Source: Pohlia nutans
Taxonomy: Eukaryota; Streptophyta; Bryopsida; Bryales; Mniaceae
Assembly: GCA_022496805.1 (NCBI GenBank)
Contig: CM040092.1
Location: forward strand, 13,162,113-13,226,112
Direction of reading: 5' to 3'
Length of the DNA stretch: 64,000 bases
Shown here in pieces: positions 1 to 12,476 of this stretch (its first letter is position 1; each line of letters starts with the position of its first letter). The notes beneath the pieces are model-generated. The model had not been told where the DNA came from, did no database searches, and was given only the letters and a program-made list of their open reading frames with translations. Position numbers and translations under genes: made by a program.

Positions 1-131
1 CATATACTAAAACCAACAAGACAAAACCCATTACCAACTGTAACTCAAGCTACAACCAAAATCATTGCAGCATTGATTGTGGATAATGCCACTAGCTGTT
101 GGTGAAAGGAGCCAGTTGGTAATGGGGTAAC

Positions 132-427
132 CACCTTATGAGGAGAGGGGAGAGAGAAGAAGAGGGAAGAGGGAGAGGGAGAGAGAAGAGAGGAAGAAAG
201 GAGAAAATGAGGCAGTGGGTGTGCGGCCACACACCCACTAGCCCACAACAGACTAAAAATAGATTTTATTTTTTATTTTATTTTTATTTTATTTTTATTT
301 TATTTTATTTTTTGGTGCATCCTCCGCCGTTTAGGGTTCAGCCGCCAGCGGCTGAACCCTAAATTTTTATTTTTTTTAGTTTCTATTTTCAGGGTTCATG
401 AGCCCCAAACAAAAAAGAAGACGAAAT

Positions 428-461
<34 letters not shown>

Positions 462-486
462 TTTTTTTTCTTTTTTTTCTTTTTTT
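132..486. repeat. low-complexity block (GA-rich, TTTTA, poly-A, poly-T)
   Basis: A purine-rich GAGAGGGAG stretch (about 132-210) is followed by an ATTTT/TTTTA microsatellite (about 260-312), a poly-A run (about 429-459) and T-rich sequence. The sequence stays A-rich to about 700. No gene is supported; open frames here are products of base composition. Confidence 0.9.
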
Positions 487-841
487 GTCTTTGGTGCGGG
501 CGAAGGATTTGCGGCTGCCATAAGAGGAATGAAAAAAAATAGAAGAAAAAGAAGAAGACAAGAAGGAAGACAAGAAGGAAATGAAATTGAAGACAAGAAA
601 GAAATAAGATAAATGAAACAAGATAAAGAAAAGATAAAAGAAAAAATAAAATAAAAGATAAAGATAAAAGATAAAGATAAGAATAAAAATTAAATTAAAT
701 AATTGTTTGTTTACAATGAAAGTAATTGTAGAATGACAAAAATGGTTGTTTTTTAGACAGTTTTTTAGACAATATTTTTAATGCTTCCGGGGACCAAGTG
801 CATGATTATATGGCCAAGTGCGTAAATAGCGAATTGCGTGT

Positions 842-1770
842 TTACTGAGGAAATACTATTCCCAATGCATTCATCAATTCCACCACCGGGAATTGAACAT
901 TGAGCTCCAACCTCAACATCTCAGCAACATCCTTGCACTGTCCTTTAACAAATGAAATCACGGCCGCCATGTCCTTTGATGACACCGCCACTTTCTTGCC
1001 GCTCAAGGGGTAGATGCTATGGACATGATACGTGTGCCCCCTGATACGGTAGGCTAAGCTTTGGGAGCCGGTGTTCAAATTCGTCAGTCCGTCACCCACT
1101 TTTGAATGATCGTATAGGAATGGTCATGAATAATATCATGAAACATACCAAAGTGTTGCATTTACCAAGCTGTGTCGGGTTCGAGTACATTATGTACAAC
1201 TGAGTTTGGCAAATCTTAACAGCAGCAACATAATCACTAACAAAAACGTGGTTAGACTGCGCAAAATTCATCAAAGAATTGACAGATTCAAGCAATGGCA
1301 TGAGACAAGGAAGTGCAAGCAATGTATCAACATTGCACAACAAATCACAGTTTTGTCGTGTCGTTTCTTTTGCGGCCGCTTGCTTCACAGTCAAAGATAG
1401 TTTTTTGACTGCAGCATTCTTACACGTCTTTGCTATGAGAGTTATGTGTTCATCCATGATTCTTCTCAATGGCTCGAGAAGAGAGATCCATTGGGTCTTC
1501 ACATTACGGAGCATTCTGAAGCCCTCTGTTTCCACAATGTCGGCAAGCTTTTGGGATTCCAAATGCTACTTAGGACTATGACTAAAGTATGCATGCATAG
1601 CTTGGCATAAAGCCTTGAGTTTAGAAACTACCGGCAAATTGGAAAATGGTTCTACAACAAGGTTAGTTCAGTGTGCTATGCAAGGGACACCGAACATAAA
1701 TGAAGCCATATGTTCTTTCATTTGAACTATGACTCCATTCTTTGTCCCTTGGACAACCTTGGAGGGCAAT
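842..1770 (-). pseudogene. broken hAT-type transposase fragment
   Basis: Read on the minus strand, the sequence from about 1,770 down to 842 encodes pieces typical of the middle of hAT-related transposases and their TTF-zinc-finger relatives. An MHAYFSHSPK-like segment is interrupted by an in-frame TAG. Then come KLADIVETEG, a VKTQWISLLEPLRRIM block, LLCNVDTLLALPCLMPLLES and NFAQSNHVFVSDYVAAVKICQ (1,562-1,100). A further piece in another frame (1,099-842) contains VAEMLRLELNVQFPVVELMNALG. The stop, the frame change and the lack of both the N-terminal zinc finger and the C-terminal dimerisation region mark it as a remnant. Its upstream side ends where a foldback arm begins near 1,766. The family call rests on motif resemblance alone. 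Confidence 0.6.
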
Positions 1771-2345
1771 GGTTTGATATGGGTACCTAAAAAGTCCTCT
1801 TAACTTTGAAATTAGTCCCTATGGCAACTTTGAATCGGATTCTGAATGAGTCCCTTTTTAAAAAAAATTAAAAATGAATTGACCAAATGTGGTTTTGATT
1901 TCCTACACTCATGAAGTACACAAAAATAAAATTCAAGTAAAAATTGAATTGGTTCAATGATATTAAAAGAGACTTTTTGTACAAAAATCAGAATTTGTCT
2001 CGACTACTTAAAAAAATCCAAAACATTTGTTTAAAATATCCAATGACATCATTTTGGTACCAATTTTTTATATGAATTACATCTAAGCATGTGTTATTTG
2101 AAATGATTAATTTGAAGGTTTAAAAATATTAGTTATTTTATACTCCAATACTTGCAAATGCTGATTTTGGGCAATTTTCCCATGAAGCATAATAAACATG
2201 AAATTTAATTTATTCAATTAAAAATTTGGACTTAAATTCAAGTATTTCATGTCATCTAGGTGTGGATATAAAATTTGATCCCATGTGAATTATAATTTTT
2301 ATAATATAATCCATTGAATTTGTCATTTTGAAACCATGAAACGGA
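1766..2345. repeat. single arm of foldback element plus TTAA-6-like scrap
   Basis: From GCAATGGTTTGATATGGGTA at about 1,768 to about 2,280 the sequence matches the left arm of the 22,337-23,474 foldback, without the second arm. It joins a short fragment (about 2,281-2,345, containing TTGAATTTGTCATTTTGAAA) that resembles the interior of the TTAA-6 element at 33,767. Confidence 0.7.
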
Positions 2346-2379
2346 ATAAGAGTTCATATAGCCAAAGCTGAGGACTTAA

Positions 2380-3143
2380 CCCTAAAAGTTCAAGGGGCAT
2401 TGGATAAAACATAGATGTGTTATAAAATGTGCCTTCCATATGTTTGATGAAATTTGGTTTAGTAGACGAAATGAAGGGCATCATCTCTACAAGTTATTTG
2501 TACGGTCAAACTTCCAAAAATAACTTTAGATATTTTCTTAATGAATTTAAAAGCATTAACCTTTGAAAATTTTGTATAAATTATAATTTTAACTTTTAGA
2601 GTTTAAAATTTTGCATGATTGGTTTAAGTTGGTTTATCTATTGTAAACTTGAAAAAAGAAAAAGAAATGATGGATGGAACATCGATACTTTCTCCAAATA
2701 GCAAATTTTATAACACTAAGACAATGTTGAGGTGATCCACTTTGAAAAATTATTTTGGGTCGAGTTTAACTCAGATTGACATAATTCAAATTGTGTTGGA
2801 AAGTACATTATATAATAGAGCAATGCAATGGAGACCTCTTTTGAAAATTGGATCGAAAGAGAATCTTCAATTAGATCCACTTTTCTAAGTAATGAGGGAA
2901 TACCATTTGTATTCCATGAATTGTGGGACTACCGTGTCATTGCCACGTACTCACAGTTTCTGATTGTAACTAGGTTGTGGTCCCATTGCAAAAGGGGGAC
3001 GGCTCCCATTGCTCTATTATGCTATGTAGACTTGATGTAGTATTTTAGAATATTTTTTAGTTTTCAATAACTTATTTTTTTGTTCCGGATAACCTGTTAG
3101 ATTTGGACAGCAACCAGAAAATGGTTGTTTGAGCGTTTAGAGG
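2380..3143 (+). mobile_element. TTAA-7 element, long variant
   Basis: It is flanked by TTAA (2,376-2,379 and 3,144-3,147). It begins CCCTAAAAG and ends CGTTTAGAGG. The TTATAAAATG box lies 40 bp in (2,420-2,429). The one-sided hairpin CAACCA-gaaaa-TGGTTG (3,111-3,127) starts 16 bp from the right end. The first 380 bp match the next element (3,411-3,952) with much divergence. The central-right part differs and is about 220 bp longer. Confidence 0.7.
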
Positions 3144-3410
3144 TTAATGGGCATCCAACTTGTGGAAGAAATTGCGGGTAGGGGCAGGGCGGAGGGCTTG
3201 AAAAGCCCAACAGATAGGGGCACAGATGGTGGCATAGGTCATAGGGGAGACATGCCAGGGCCATGGCTATGCGGGCAGGGCCCATGTAAGTTTAGCCCTG
3301 GCCAGCCATATGATGGTAAGAGCAATTATCTGTTGGGGGAGTGTTTGCAAACAGAGGCGCGATTGTGGCCTGTTTTAGGGGCCTCCTGAGTTCATTTTAT
3401 TAACTCTTAG

Positions 3411-3952
3411 CCCCTAAATGACAAAGGTGGTAAGGTCAAAACCTAGATGTGTTATAAAATGTTACTTCTGCAACTTCGATGAAGTTTGGTCCAAAAGAGA
3501 AAATGAGAAGCATGATGTTTAGTAATTATCTGTACAGTCAAAGTTTCAAAAATAGTTTTAGATACTCATTTAATGAATTTAAGAGCATTTACCATTTTAA
3601 ATTCACCAAAATTACAAGTTTTATTTTTAGAATTTGAAATTTGATATGATTGGTTAAAACTAAACATCCTATTCTAAAATTTTAAAAGGAAATTTTTTCA
3701 AATGAGTGAACATCATTAGTTTTCCGAAATAGTAAGTTTTATAACACTAGGACAATATTGAGGTCTTTCTCTTTGAAAAATTCCTCAGTGAACCTCACTA
3801 TTGCAAATGAAATGTATCAAAAAGCACTAGAACATGATCTGGACCCCCAATTCAAACAAAAAATGAAAACGTGAAAAATGTCATTTGCTGCCCATGGGCA
3901 ATCACTGCTGTTTAGGTTGCGACCAGAAAATGGTTGATCGATCATTTAGGGG
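3411..3952 (+). mobile_element. TTAA-7 element
   Basis: Termini are CCCCTAAATGA and TCATTTAGGGG, an 11-bp perfect inverted repeat. The left flank is TTAG (a decayed TTAA) and the right flank is TTAA at 3,953-3,956. The TTATAAAATG box is at 3,452-3,461. The hairpin ACCA-gaaaa-TGGT (3,922-3,934) ends 18 bp before the right terminus. It abuts the next TTAA element with a single shared TTAA. Confidence 0.8.
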
Positions 3953-3956
3953 TTAA

Positions 3957-4527
3957 CCCCTAATTGCCTACAGCCCTCTCCATATTCGGCAGTTTTGCAA
4001 AGATGCATTATAAAATGCAATTAAGAGGGATATTTTGAACTTGATGTATGATTAAAAGATGTACATTATGAATTTTAGATTCTCTCCATACGGTAAAATC
4101 TTTAATTGCAATCACCAATAATTTTGTATAAAATTTGATACATAAAATTTAAAATTCTTTTGTAATTCGATTACGAATATGATATTGATAACCTATGGAT
4201 GAATTTTTTTGTGATGGATCAAAATGTAACATTCTAAGTGTAGTGATTTTTGGAGATTTTTTGGTTGCTTAATTTTATGAATTGACATTTTCAAGAGCAC
4301 TTTTGAACTATTTTGAACTAAGATCTTAGAAATTTTTGGTGAATCACTTGCAATATGAAATGAGGCATAAAAAGTTCACAAATCATCTCCTTTCTAATCG
4401 GTCCTCACATGCATGAAGCTATCTTTCCACGAAATCTACGGCAAAAAATTCACACTGCAAAAGTGCATGACGGATGAGAATACTTGGGTGTCATCATCCA
4501 AAAAGTGGACGCTTAGATAGTTAAGGG
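3957..4527 (+). mobile_element. TTAA-1 element, copy 1
   Basis: This is a copy of the commonest family in the window (about 570 bp, seven near full-length copies). It starts CCCCTAATTGCC after a TTAA shared with the preceding element and ends AAGGG before TTAC (decayed). The interior carries the family box ATTATAAAATGCAA and, near the right end, the slightly decayed hairpin ATCCA-aaaag-TGGAC. It has no coding capacity. Confidence 0.85.
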
Positions 4528-4879
4528 TTACACATCATTGTAGCACAATGATTTGTTTTTGGCATTTAAATGCCAGAAAGCACCAAAAGTAATTGGTGTG
4601 CACCAAGCGTTAAGGAAAAATTGAAGACAAAAATGGATGAAAACGCTAGATTGTTTCAATTTTTGAAAATAAACTCGATTAAAAATCGCCAATTTTTAAT
4701 GAAAGTCATCCAAATATGTGGATGATAAGATAGTTCTATCCAAAATATAGATGAATATGAAAATATTTGGCTACCTTGTTTTATTTTATGTCGCCACTTT
4801 AGCACTTCTCCAAAAACAAAACAAAAATCCATGTTGCAGCTATATCCTGGTAGATGGATGTAACTTATCTAAAGTGAAC

Positions 4880-5700
4880 TGAAGTATCACAAAGTAGATG
4901 AAGGATTTTTCATCCAATTCCTTTCTTGAAGGCTCTTCGTTGGTCATGCCATCTCTTCAAGTTAAATTCAAATCATTCAAGCTATTTTTCATTGACAAGA
5001 TTCCATCGTCATAGGCCCAATGTTTAGAGGTTAATCCTAAATGCCTGGGCCTATGACCATGGAATCAAATTTTACCTGTCACACTCAATTCTGCCACTAT
5101 AAATAAGATTAGAACTTAATTCTATATTTTAAGTAGATGAAGCCATGTCTCTAGTATAAATCATGAATTTTTCAAAAATTTGGTAAAAATTTGAAATTAC
5201 TATGATTTTTGGAAGTGATTGTAAAAAAAATTCATATCAATTACAAAATGATTGTACTCCAAATTTCCAATTCTTTTTACCAAAGGTGTAAATTACAATG
5301 AAGAAAATTATAGGAAATGATAATCATCCATGTATCTAAATTTAGAATAATTTCATACACCATGGTTATACCCACTAAACTTGTAACTCCAATAAAACAC
5401 TCAATTTGCAAAGTTTTTCAAAAATTCAAAGTGGAGTAGAAATTAGACTTGGTAAGCTTAATTTTGTTAGTTAAGCTCAAATGCAATAGAACTCATTTTC
5501 ATGGCCTAAATTTAGTTTAAGTAGAAAATAGAGAAAATCCCAAAATACACTACACGGTGAACTATATTTACTACTCTTTTTGTAGTTAGGACCCCATATA
5601 AAATTCAAAAATAGCTTGAATGATTCGGATTTAACTTGAGAAGGTGGCATGACCAACAAAAATCCTTCCCAAAAAAAATTGGATGAAAATCGTCCATGTA
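4880..5700. repeat. inverted repeat around a central TTAA
   Basis: At 5,031-5,034 a TTAA sits between two mirror-image element ends: GGCCCAATGTTTAGAGG on the left and TCCTAAATGCCTGGGCC on the right. Sequence at about 4,890-5,005 recurs inverted at about 5,590-5,690 (GCATGACCAAC, TTGGATGAAAA). One arm therefore carries roughly 530 bp of extra DNA. It reads as two copies of one TTAA family head to head, or one large palindromic element with an insertion. Confidence 0.5.
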
Positions 5701-6330
5701 GCTGTTGGAATTAAATAGTGAGTTACATTCATAAGCCAAATTTTGGTATGGGCGGCATTTGGGGATTAATCTTGTTATCTTGTAATCTCGGTAACGTGTG
5801 TAGGTGCACAACAAATTTTGGTCGATGGAAATAGTTGGTAATCCCTTTTGAATTGGTGTATTGATTGTAAAATTCAAAATTGCGGACAATAGTTACACAC
5901 CTTATGCAAAAATCTAATTTTCATTTAGACACTTATAGCTCACTCATTTCATGAATATACACAATAAATTCTATATAATACATAAATATACTTTGAAGAT
6001 TACAAAGTTGCATTTTGAGAACATGAGAACATCAAATACTATTTTTAATAAAAAAATCAACCTCTACCACTCTATCAATCTATGACTTCATTTTCACCTT
6101 TATAATGGTTGAGTGCGTGTAGTTATTGGTTACTTTGATGAATTTCATGTGCAATATTATGGACTTCACCGTACTCAAACCCCTTGGTCTGGGAAGGAAG
6201 CTCTAGATTTATCTCTCTCCTTTCCATCCTTCTTCTTTCTGCTTTTCCCATCCCGCCCTCATCCTTTGTTCATTCTTTTTTTTCTCAATCCTTTTTAATG
6301 ATTAAATAATATATAGGATGTTTTCATAGT
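5700..6330. other. AT-rich intergenic, nothing recognised
   Basis: No conserved protein, RNA gene or terminal inverted repeat was seen. Short open frames are scattered and unsupported. Confidence 0.6.
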
Positions 6331-6332
6331 AG

Positions 6333-7260
6333 GGCGTCCTCAATGTGTAGTGACACATTGCACAACAACAAAATTGGCGGTAAAAAATTTCTATTGGTCA
6401 TTGAAATTGGTATCTTTGTAACCATGGATGGACCAGCTACTTCTATTTAGAATTCTCTAGATTCATCTAGAATGTTGTCAGAAAAGAATTCTCTCTATGT
6501 ATGTCTATGCAGATGGATTGACCGGTTCCATTTAGAATTAATCATAACAACAACCTTTTATTTTTGTAATTAATTTTATTTTTACAACCCTTTATAATCA
6601 GCCAATTCCGTTTAGAATCAACCATAACCTTTTATTTTTATACTATAGAGTTTAAGAAGTTTTATTTATTTGTAAACTTATTTAATTGTAAAGATTTCTA
6701 GATAAATCTAGAGCTCCCTTCTCCGGCCGTAGGGTTCTAGTTTTCTAAATTCATTTAGAGTTTTCTCTAGATTTGTTTAGAGTTAGAGTTTTGTCAGAAA
6801 ATATTTCTATAGGTGGACCGGCCAATTCTGTTTAGAATTAATCATAAATATAACTTTTTGTTTTTATAATTATTTTTATTTTCATTTTTCTTGAATCCCG
6901 TCTTGAAGAAAAGAATGGGGGAGTCGGAAGAGTGTGGGATAATCTAGAGCTCCCTTCCCCGGTCACGAGTGTTGTCATAAAAGATTTCTAGGGGTGGACG
7001 GGCCACTTCTGTTTAGAATTAATCATAACCATAACCTTTTATTTTTATGATTATTTTTAATTTTTATAACCCTTTATAACTGGCCAATTCCACTTAGAAT
7101 CAATCATAACCATTTGGTTTTATAATTATTTCTATTTTATAACCCTTTATAATTGTATTTTATTTATTTTTTATTTTATTCAATTTTCTTGAAGACAAGA
7201 ATGGGGAAGTGGGAAGAAGGTGGGATAAATCTAGAGCTTCCTTCACCGGCCACAAGGTTT
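6333..7260. repeat. degenerate direct repeats
   Basis: A block around TTTAGAATTAATCATAACC followed by AACCTTTTATTTTT recurs about five times between roughly 6,520 and 7,150. A second motif (TAAATCTAGAGCTCCCTTC) recurs near 6,710, 6,945 and 7,230. The left edge (about 6,333-6,420, GGGCGTCCTCAATG) resembles, in inverted orientation, sequence near 10,040-10,160 and may be a scrap of a Tourist-like MITE. Confidence 0.55.
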
Positions 7261-8772
7261 TAGCTTTGTGGATAGATGGCTCAAAGATATTTTCAACAAC
7301 TTTCTAAATAAATTTAAAGAACAATGTGGATAAATATATAGAATAATATTCCACCATTTTTGGATATTTGGGAATATTTCATTCAAGTTGTATAACATAT
7401 TAGACATTTGTTTAATTAGATAGCCGACGTCACACATCTAACATGACATCAAGTTGGAAAAAAGTGTCCCGGACATGACATCAAGACTCCACATCAAAGT
7501 TCACTAAACGTAGGGAGAGGGTGCGTGAACTATTAAGGCAAATCACCCTATTGATTTTGTGTTATGTGACTATTTGTGGTCACTACCGGTATGTATCAAT
7601 GTCTTACATTTAAAATTTTGATATGTACACTACTAGACAGTTCATAGTGGCACAAATAGGATGACTGGCAGCTGTTGGTAAAACACCTATTCGGTAATCA
7701 GTACCGAGAGTTTAATAACTACCGAGAAGAAGGAAACTAACAGACTGGACACTCGAACACTAAAGACTAAGTCGATTACCTCGGAACTAAGGTACAATAA
7801 GTTAATCAGACCATATCAAAAATACCTAAAGAGGCTACTCGATAGAGAAGAATCAATATCACAAGAAATCAATCATATAGGAAAATGAGGCGTGCCAATG
7901 GAGTTGGCTCTATTGCTTTTATACCATAGTACAACCAGATCTGACAGTTAGGTCAGATCGGTAAACAGTGTCTGCTAGATCTACCTACTGGGGTAACTTG
8001 GAAAATTACCCAGGTAAGACTCAGATCAGTAGCTCTACCGATAACTCCTAAATTACGGTTAACAATGACTTCTTAATCGGGGCACAAATGGAGTAATTTC
8101 TTAACTGTGGCACAAGCAGGTCCATGGTTTAGGTTACTAGTAAGCTTGAGGCTTGAATCCTAGCTAAAGGCAACATAGCTAAAAACATATACATACAATA
8201 AACATATTTAGAGCTGAAAATACGAGTGAAAATATTGACGTACACTTATATTAAACATATAATTAGGATGAAATAGATATGTATACAAAGGTTTATAAAC
8301 ATATAACCCCTCATATACAAGGAGTTTTGAGAGGAGGTCATGAACGCACGTGATTGTCAAACATGATGTAGAATGCACCCCTGCTGTTGAGTCAATCAAA
8401 TATATGCTCTGATCAATTGAAAATGGATAATTCTGATTAGTTGAAAAATTTGTGTGCAGAAGGATTATTCTATTTTTCCCAAAAATTTCCTTAAATTTCA
8501 ATCTTAGATAACCAAGTAAAAAATCTTAAATTATTTAAAATAAAATAAAAAACATTTAAAATAAAATTATACAAATAATTTTGGAGTTTGTAAAATCTAA
8601 GCATCTCCCATTGTCAAATTGTAAAATTAAATTGCTGCGAAACCATCTTCTCTGTACAGTACATTTAAAAGTATAAGAATTGCAGGCTATGTTACAATTT
8701 ATATTGATCATGTTTTGTGTTTCGGTGTAAGTTTGACGCATAACAAATTTTCTAATGTATCAAGGGGCTAAT
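7260..8772. other. AT-rich intergenic, nothing recognised
   Basis: No gene or clear repeat family was found on either strand. Open frames of 60-97 codons have no recognisable domain. Confidence 0.6.
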
Positions 8773-8776
8773 TTAA

Positions 8777-10715
8777 CCCCTAAAGGTTTTCACCTGTTTT
8801 GTGAAAGTCAAGCCCTACAATTTATAAATATCACATTGTATACTTGCATACTTGAAATATCACATTGTATGATTTATATATTTTCATAGACAGTCATCAA
8901 TATTATGGAGGTATGACAAAGAGTTTATAATGATTGGAAGATACTTGAAATATTTACATATCTTGTCATGTAAATAAGATAAAAATTGAAAAAAAAATAT
9001 ATTTTTGACAAATCAAATATCAAAAATTATATTCAAGGTAGATAAAAGTTATGTTTACAAGTACACTAAATGGCGTATTTAGTGTCCTTGGACACTATTT
9101 CTAAACCCGGACACTATTTAATTTTTGGGAGATACAGTGTCCTTGTAAGAAAAAAAATGAATAAAGTGTTCATATATCATATGGCAACTAATAAATATGG
9201 CATGCCACCGCATGTCACTCTCATAGCTTGGAAAGAACATGGCACTCTCAATGAAAGTGGAAATGACAAGTGGCTAACTCCTATGTAGTGTCAAGGGACA
9301 CTATTTCTCTTCACCTTTGAACAAATTGTGATAAAAGACATCAATTCACCTCGGATGCTAAATATGCCATTCAATGTAGTTAAAAAATGAAAGTGAAAAA
9401 ATTAAAAGAGATGCATGATTGGAGCATTTTTAGAGGGTGTTTTCACACTACGGGTGTTTGAGTCATGAACCATTTTTTTTTCTAATAGTATAAAGCGGTT
9501 GATTTAAAGATGTAATATAATAAATAAGGAAAATACTAAAAAATATTTTAAAATAGTAAATATAATCTTTTGCAATCTTTTAGCATATTTTATATCATTT
9601 TGGAATATTTTGGGATATTTTTGGAATTTTTGGAATATTCATGCTAATGTCTTTTTATCCACTTGCAAACCACGTTGAAATTATATTTCACCCACACCAC
9701 ACGCTCCGTTTTTATTAGCCAACCAAGCTTGCAAGAATTTTTTTGGGAACTCGCCATTATTAAGGCCATTATTGTAAAAGAACAAGAATCGCTGCTATAA
9801 ACCTCTAATATCCACCTTAGTCATTGAATTTTTTTGGAATATTTTTGGAATACGATACTTTTATGTAATAATAAATTAAAGACAAATACTGCCAATACTA
9901 TATCTTCAATGAAACATATCAATTAAAGCGCTAACGTACTTATTGTCCAGCGTCATAGGACGCAATGTATTACAGTTTGGTCCAAATACTATTTTATATT
10001 GGTCACTGAAAATTTTAATATATATACAATCCTAGAATACCTTTTCACTGTTGTTAACATTTTTACCAAAAAACCAATTTCAATGACCAATAAAATGTTT
10101 AAGGGCGAAATTTTGTTTGTTATGTGATGTCACACTACTCATTATGGATGCTCTACCGTGGAAACCCCAGGGAGTGCACTCTTCAAGTATTGTAAATATA
10201 CACGTACGTGCACAACAAGGGTATTATTTAGAACAAATATGTACAAAATGTATGTATAGGAGACATATTGCAATCAAGCGGAAAGTAGATATATATGGGG
10301 CCTAGAGTTAAATGCCTCATTTTTAGCCCCTGTGTACATATGGAAATGTATTTTGAGGCTATGAGATTTGTACATATATTGTTTGATTTCAGCCCAAAAA
10401 AATGTATACATGGGTGTTTTAATAAGGGGGATGCATGCACATGATTCCTAGCTGTATTGAATAGTGCATTCCTGAGGTGGAAACACCCTAGAAAGTCGGC
10501 TTTTGTATTTTCAACACTCAAATTCAAATTTCTTGATGGTGTAAAATCTTCAAATGAAATCTATTCTCCAATCCGAACGGTCAAAAGATGTACCATAACT
10601 CAACTTAAACATCTAACTCAATGAAAACACCAATTCCAAGAAAGCTAAAACATCTGATTTTTTTAAACCTTTGACCAAAAACCATCCAAACAATGGATGG
10701 TTGGTCCTTTAGGAG
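8777..10715 (+). mobile_element. TTAA-10 element (candidate, 1.9 kb)
   Basis: The left end is TTAA + CCCCTAAAGG (TTAA at 8,773-8,776). The right end is CCTTTAGGAG + TTAC (10,716-10,719). A strong one-sided hairpin ACCATCCA-aacaa-TGGATGGT (10,681-10,701) lies 14 bp from the right end. The interior is non-coding and includes a possible Tourist-like fragment (about 9,940-10,160). Pairing of these two distant ends is inferred from their terminal similarity, so the boundaries are less certain than for the short families. Confidence 0.5.
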
Positions 10716-10802
10716 TTACACAATACTTGAATTTCCACAAATCCACCAGGGGACTACACTGTACTTGACTTTTGACAAACCCACAAAGGAGCTAAACTGT
10801 AC

Positions 10803-11340
10803 AGTATCCACCAATAAGTTTACGTTCATTCAGCTTATCAAAGAATTGAATCAATAATTAAATTTATAAAAATATCAATATTAATATCAAACTATATCAA
10901 ACCATTTGAAGTGTGAAAATTTACTTCTTTGGACAATTTTGAATCAGATATTAAAAAAATACAAAATTTATATTTAAATTGAACATTTTTGAGTTGAAAA
11001 CTTCAAACATTGAAATTTTGTAAATATGACCCCAAAAATGATGATTTTTTTTTCCACATGATTCTACAAAGGATTTGCATTCTTTCCATTGAAAGTTTTA
11101 TAAACCATAAGTAACAAAATTTGTATTTATAGTTGTTTGAATTAAGGGTAAAAAATGAAGGTTTGAATTTCAAATTAAAAAATTAAAATTAAGAATTATT
11201 GTTATCAAAACTTAATTGTATGTGTAATTCATCTTGTGCACTACAACTTGTCCAAATTAGGCTCAAAACTTATAATTTTTGTAATTTTTCTTAGCAATTA
11301 TGTGAAAAGTTGAATGAACGTAAACTTGTTGGTGGGTATT
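10803..11340. mobile_element. MITE with GTAC flanks and 34-bp TIR
   Basis: The ends AGTATCCACC and GGTGGGTATT begin 34-bp inverted repeats (core AAGTTTACGTTCATTCA) with about five mismatches. GTAC flanks both sides (10,799-10,802 and 11,341-11,344). Without the element the surrounding sequence reads as one more unit of the local CTGTACTTGACTTT-like repeat, which supports an insertion. The 538-bp interior is AT-rich and non-coding. A partial copy lies at 14,942. Confidence 0.75.
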
Positions 11341-11374
11341 GTACCTGACTTTGCAGAAATCCACATTGTCTTAA

Positions 11375-11909
11375 CTTCTAAATGACCATGGGTTTCTCTT
11401 GTTTTTGAGCATCATTTTCTCCTCTTTCTATTCATTTTCTTGTGAATTTTTTTCGCTCTTGATAGCCACTACCAATTTGAACATTTCAAAAAAATTAAAG
11501 AATTTTTGACCAATTTAACAAAATTTCCCATGTCTCCAAAGACGGTCAAAAAAGGTTCGAAAAGATTGTCATTTCATCTTTTCACTTCAATTGCTATAAA
11601 CTTGCAATTTGAACTGTCAAATTCTATGAAAATTTTACCATTCATTCTCTAGATAGTCTAAAGCAAGATCCTATGGTTAGAGATGCAAAAAAACCATTTC
11701 TAAGGTTTATTTGAAGCCCTGCCCAAATTGCCCATTCTCTCTGTAACCTCCACTTACAAACTCGGAATCAAGAAAAATGTGAATCCCCATTTTTGCATCA
11801 ACATACCAAATTCACATAATGATTCAAAAAAAATTAGGATAAAAATTGACACCATGGGAACCTACCCAAACATTGAAATGTCCTAGTTAGGAAACTTGGC
11901 GTTTAGGGG
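11375..11909 (+). mobile_element. TTAA-9 element
   Basis: It is flanked by TTAA (11,371-11,374 and 11,910-11,913). Ends are CTTCTAAATGACC and GGCGTTTAGGGG. The hairpin TCCTA-gt-TAGGA (11,881-11,892) lies 17 bp from the right end. It is immediately followed by a TTAA-1 copy that shares the TTAA. Confidence 0.65.
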
Positions 11910-11913
11910 TTAA

Positions 11914-12472
11914 CTACCTAGACGTTCATTTTTTGGCGATGTACAAATTTCATCTATGTTTTCTCATCCGTCATACAATTTTTGCAGTGTGGAATTTTTA
12001 CTATAGATTTTATGGGAAGATAGCTTCATGCATCAATGCATGAGTGAACCCATTAGAAAGGGGATGATTTGTGAAATTTTTATGCCTCATTTCATCGTAG
12101 TGATTCACCAAAATTTTCTAAGATCTTAGTTCAAAAGTGCTCTTGAAAAAGTCAACTCATAAAATTAAGCAACCAAAAAATCTCTAAAAATCACTACACT
12201 TAGAGTATTACATTTCAACCCATCACAACAAATTTCATTTAAAGAAACCCTAATCTGTAATCAAAGTACAAAAGAATTTTGAATTTTGAGTTTAAATTTT
12301 GTACAAAATATTGGTGATAGCAATCATAGATTTAACCATATGGATGGAATCTGAAATTTATAATGTACAACTTTTATTTATACATCAAGTTCAACATATC
12401 CCTCTTAGTTGCACTTTATAATGCATCTTTGCAATTCTCCAAATGTGAAGAAGGGTGTAGGCATTTAGGGGG
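11914..12472 (-). mobile_element. TTAA-1 element, copy 2
   Basis: It lies in the opposite orientation to copy 1. It starts with a shortened terminus (CTACCTAGACG, CCCC lost) and ends GCATTTAGGGGG before TTAA (12,473-12,476). The subterminal palindrome is partly decayed (GTTCATTTTTTGGCG). The body matches the other copies throughout. Confidence 0.85.
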
Positions 12473-12476
12473 TTAA

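Noticed and set aside
5605..5889. 94-codon minus frame
   Set aside because: AT-rich composition, no domain, and it runs across the inverted-repeat structure.
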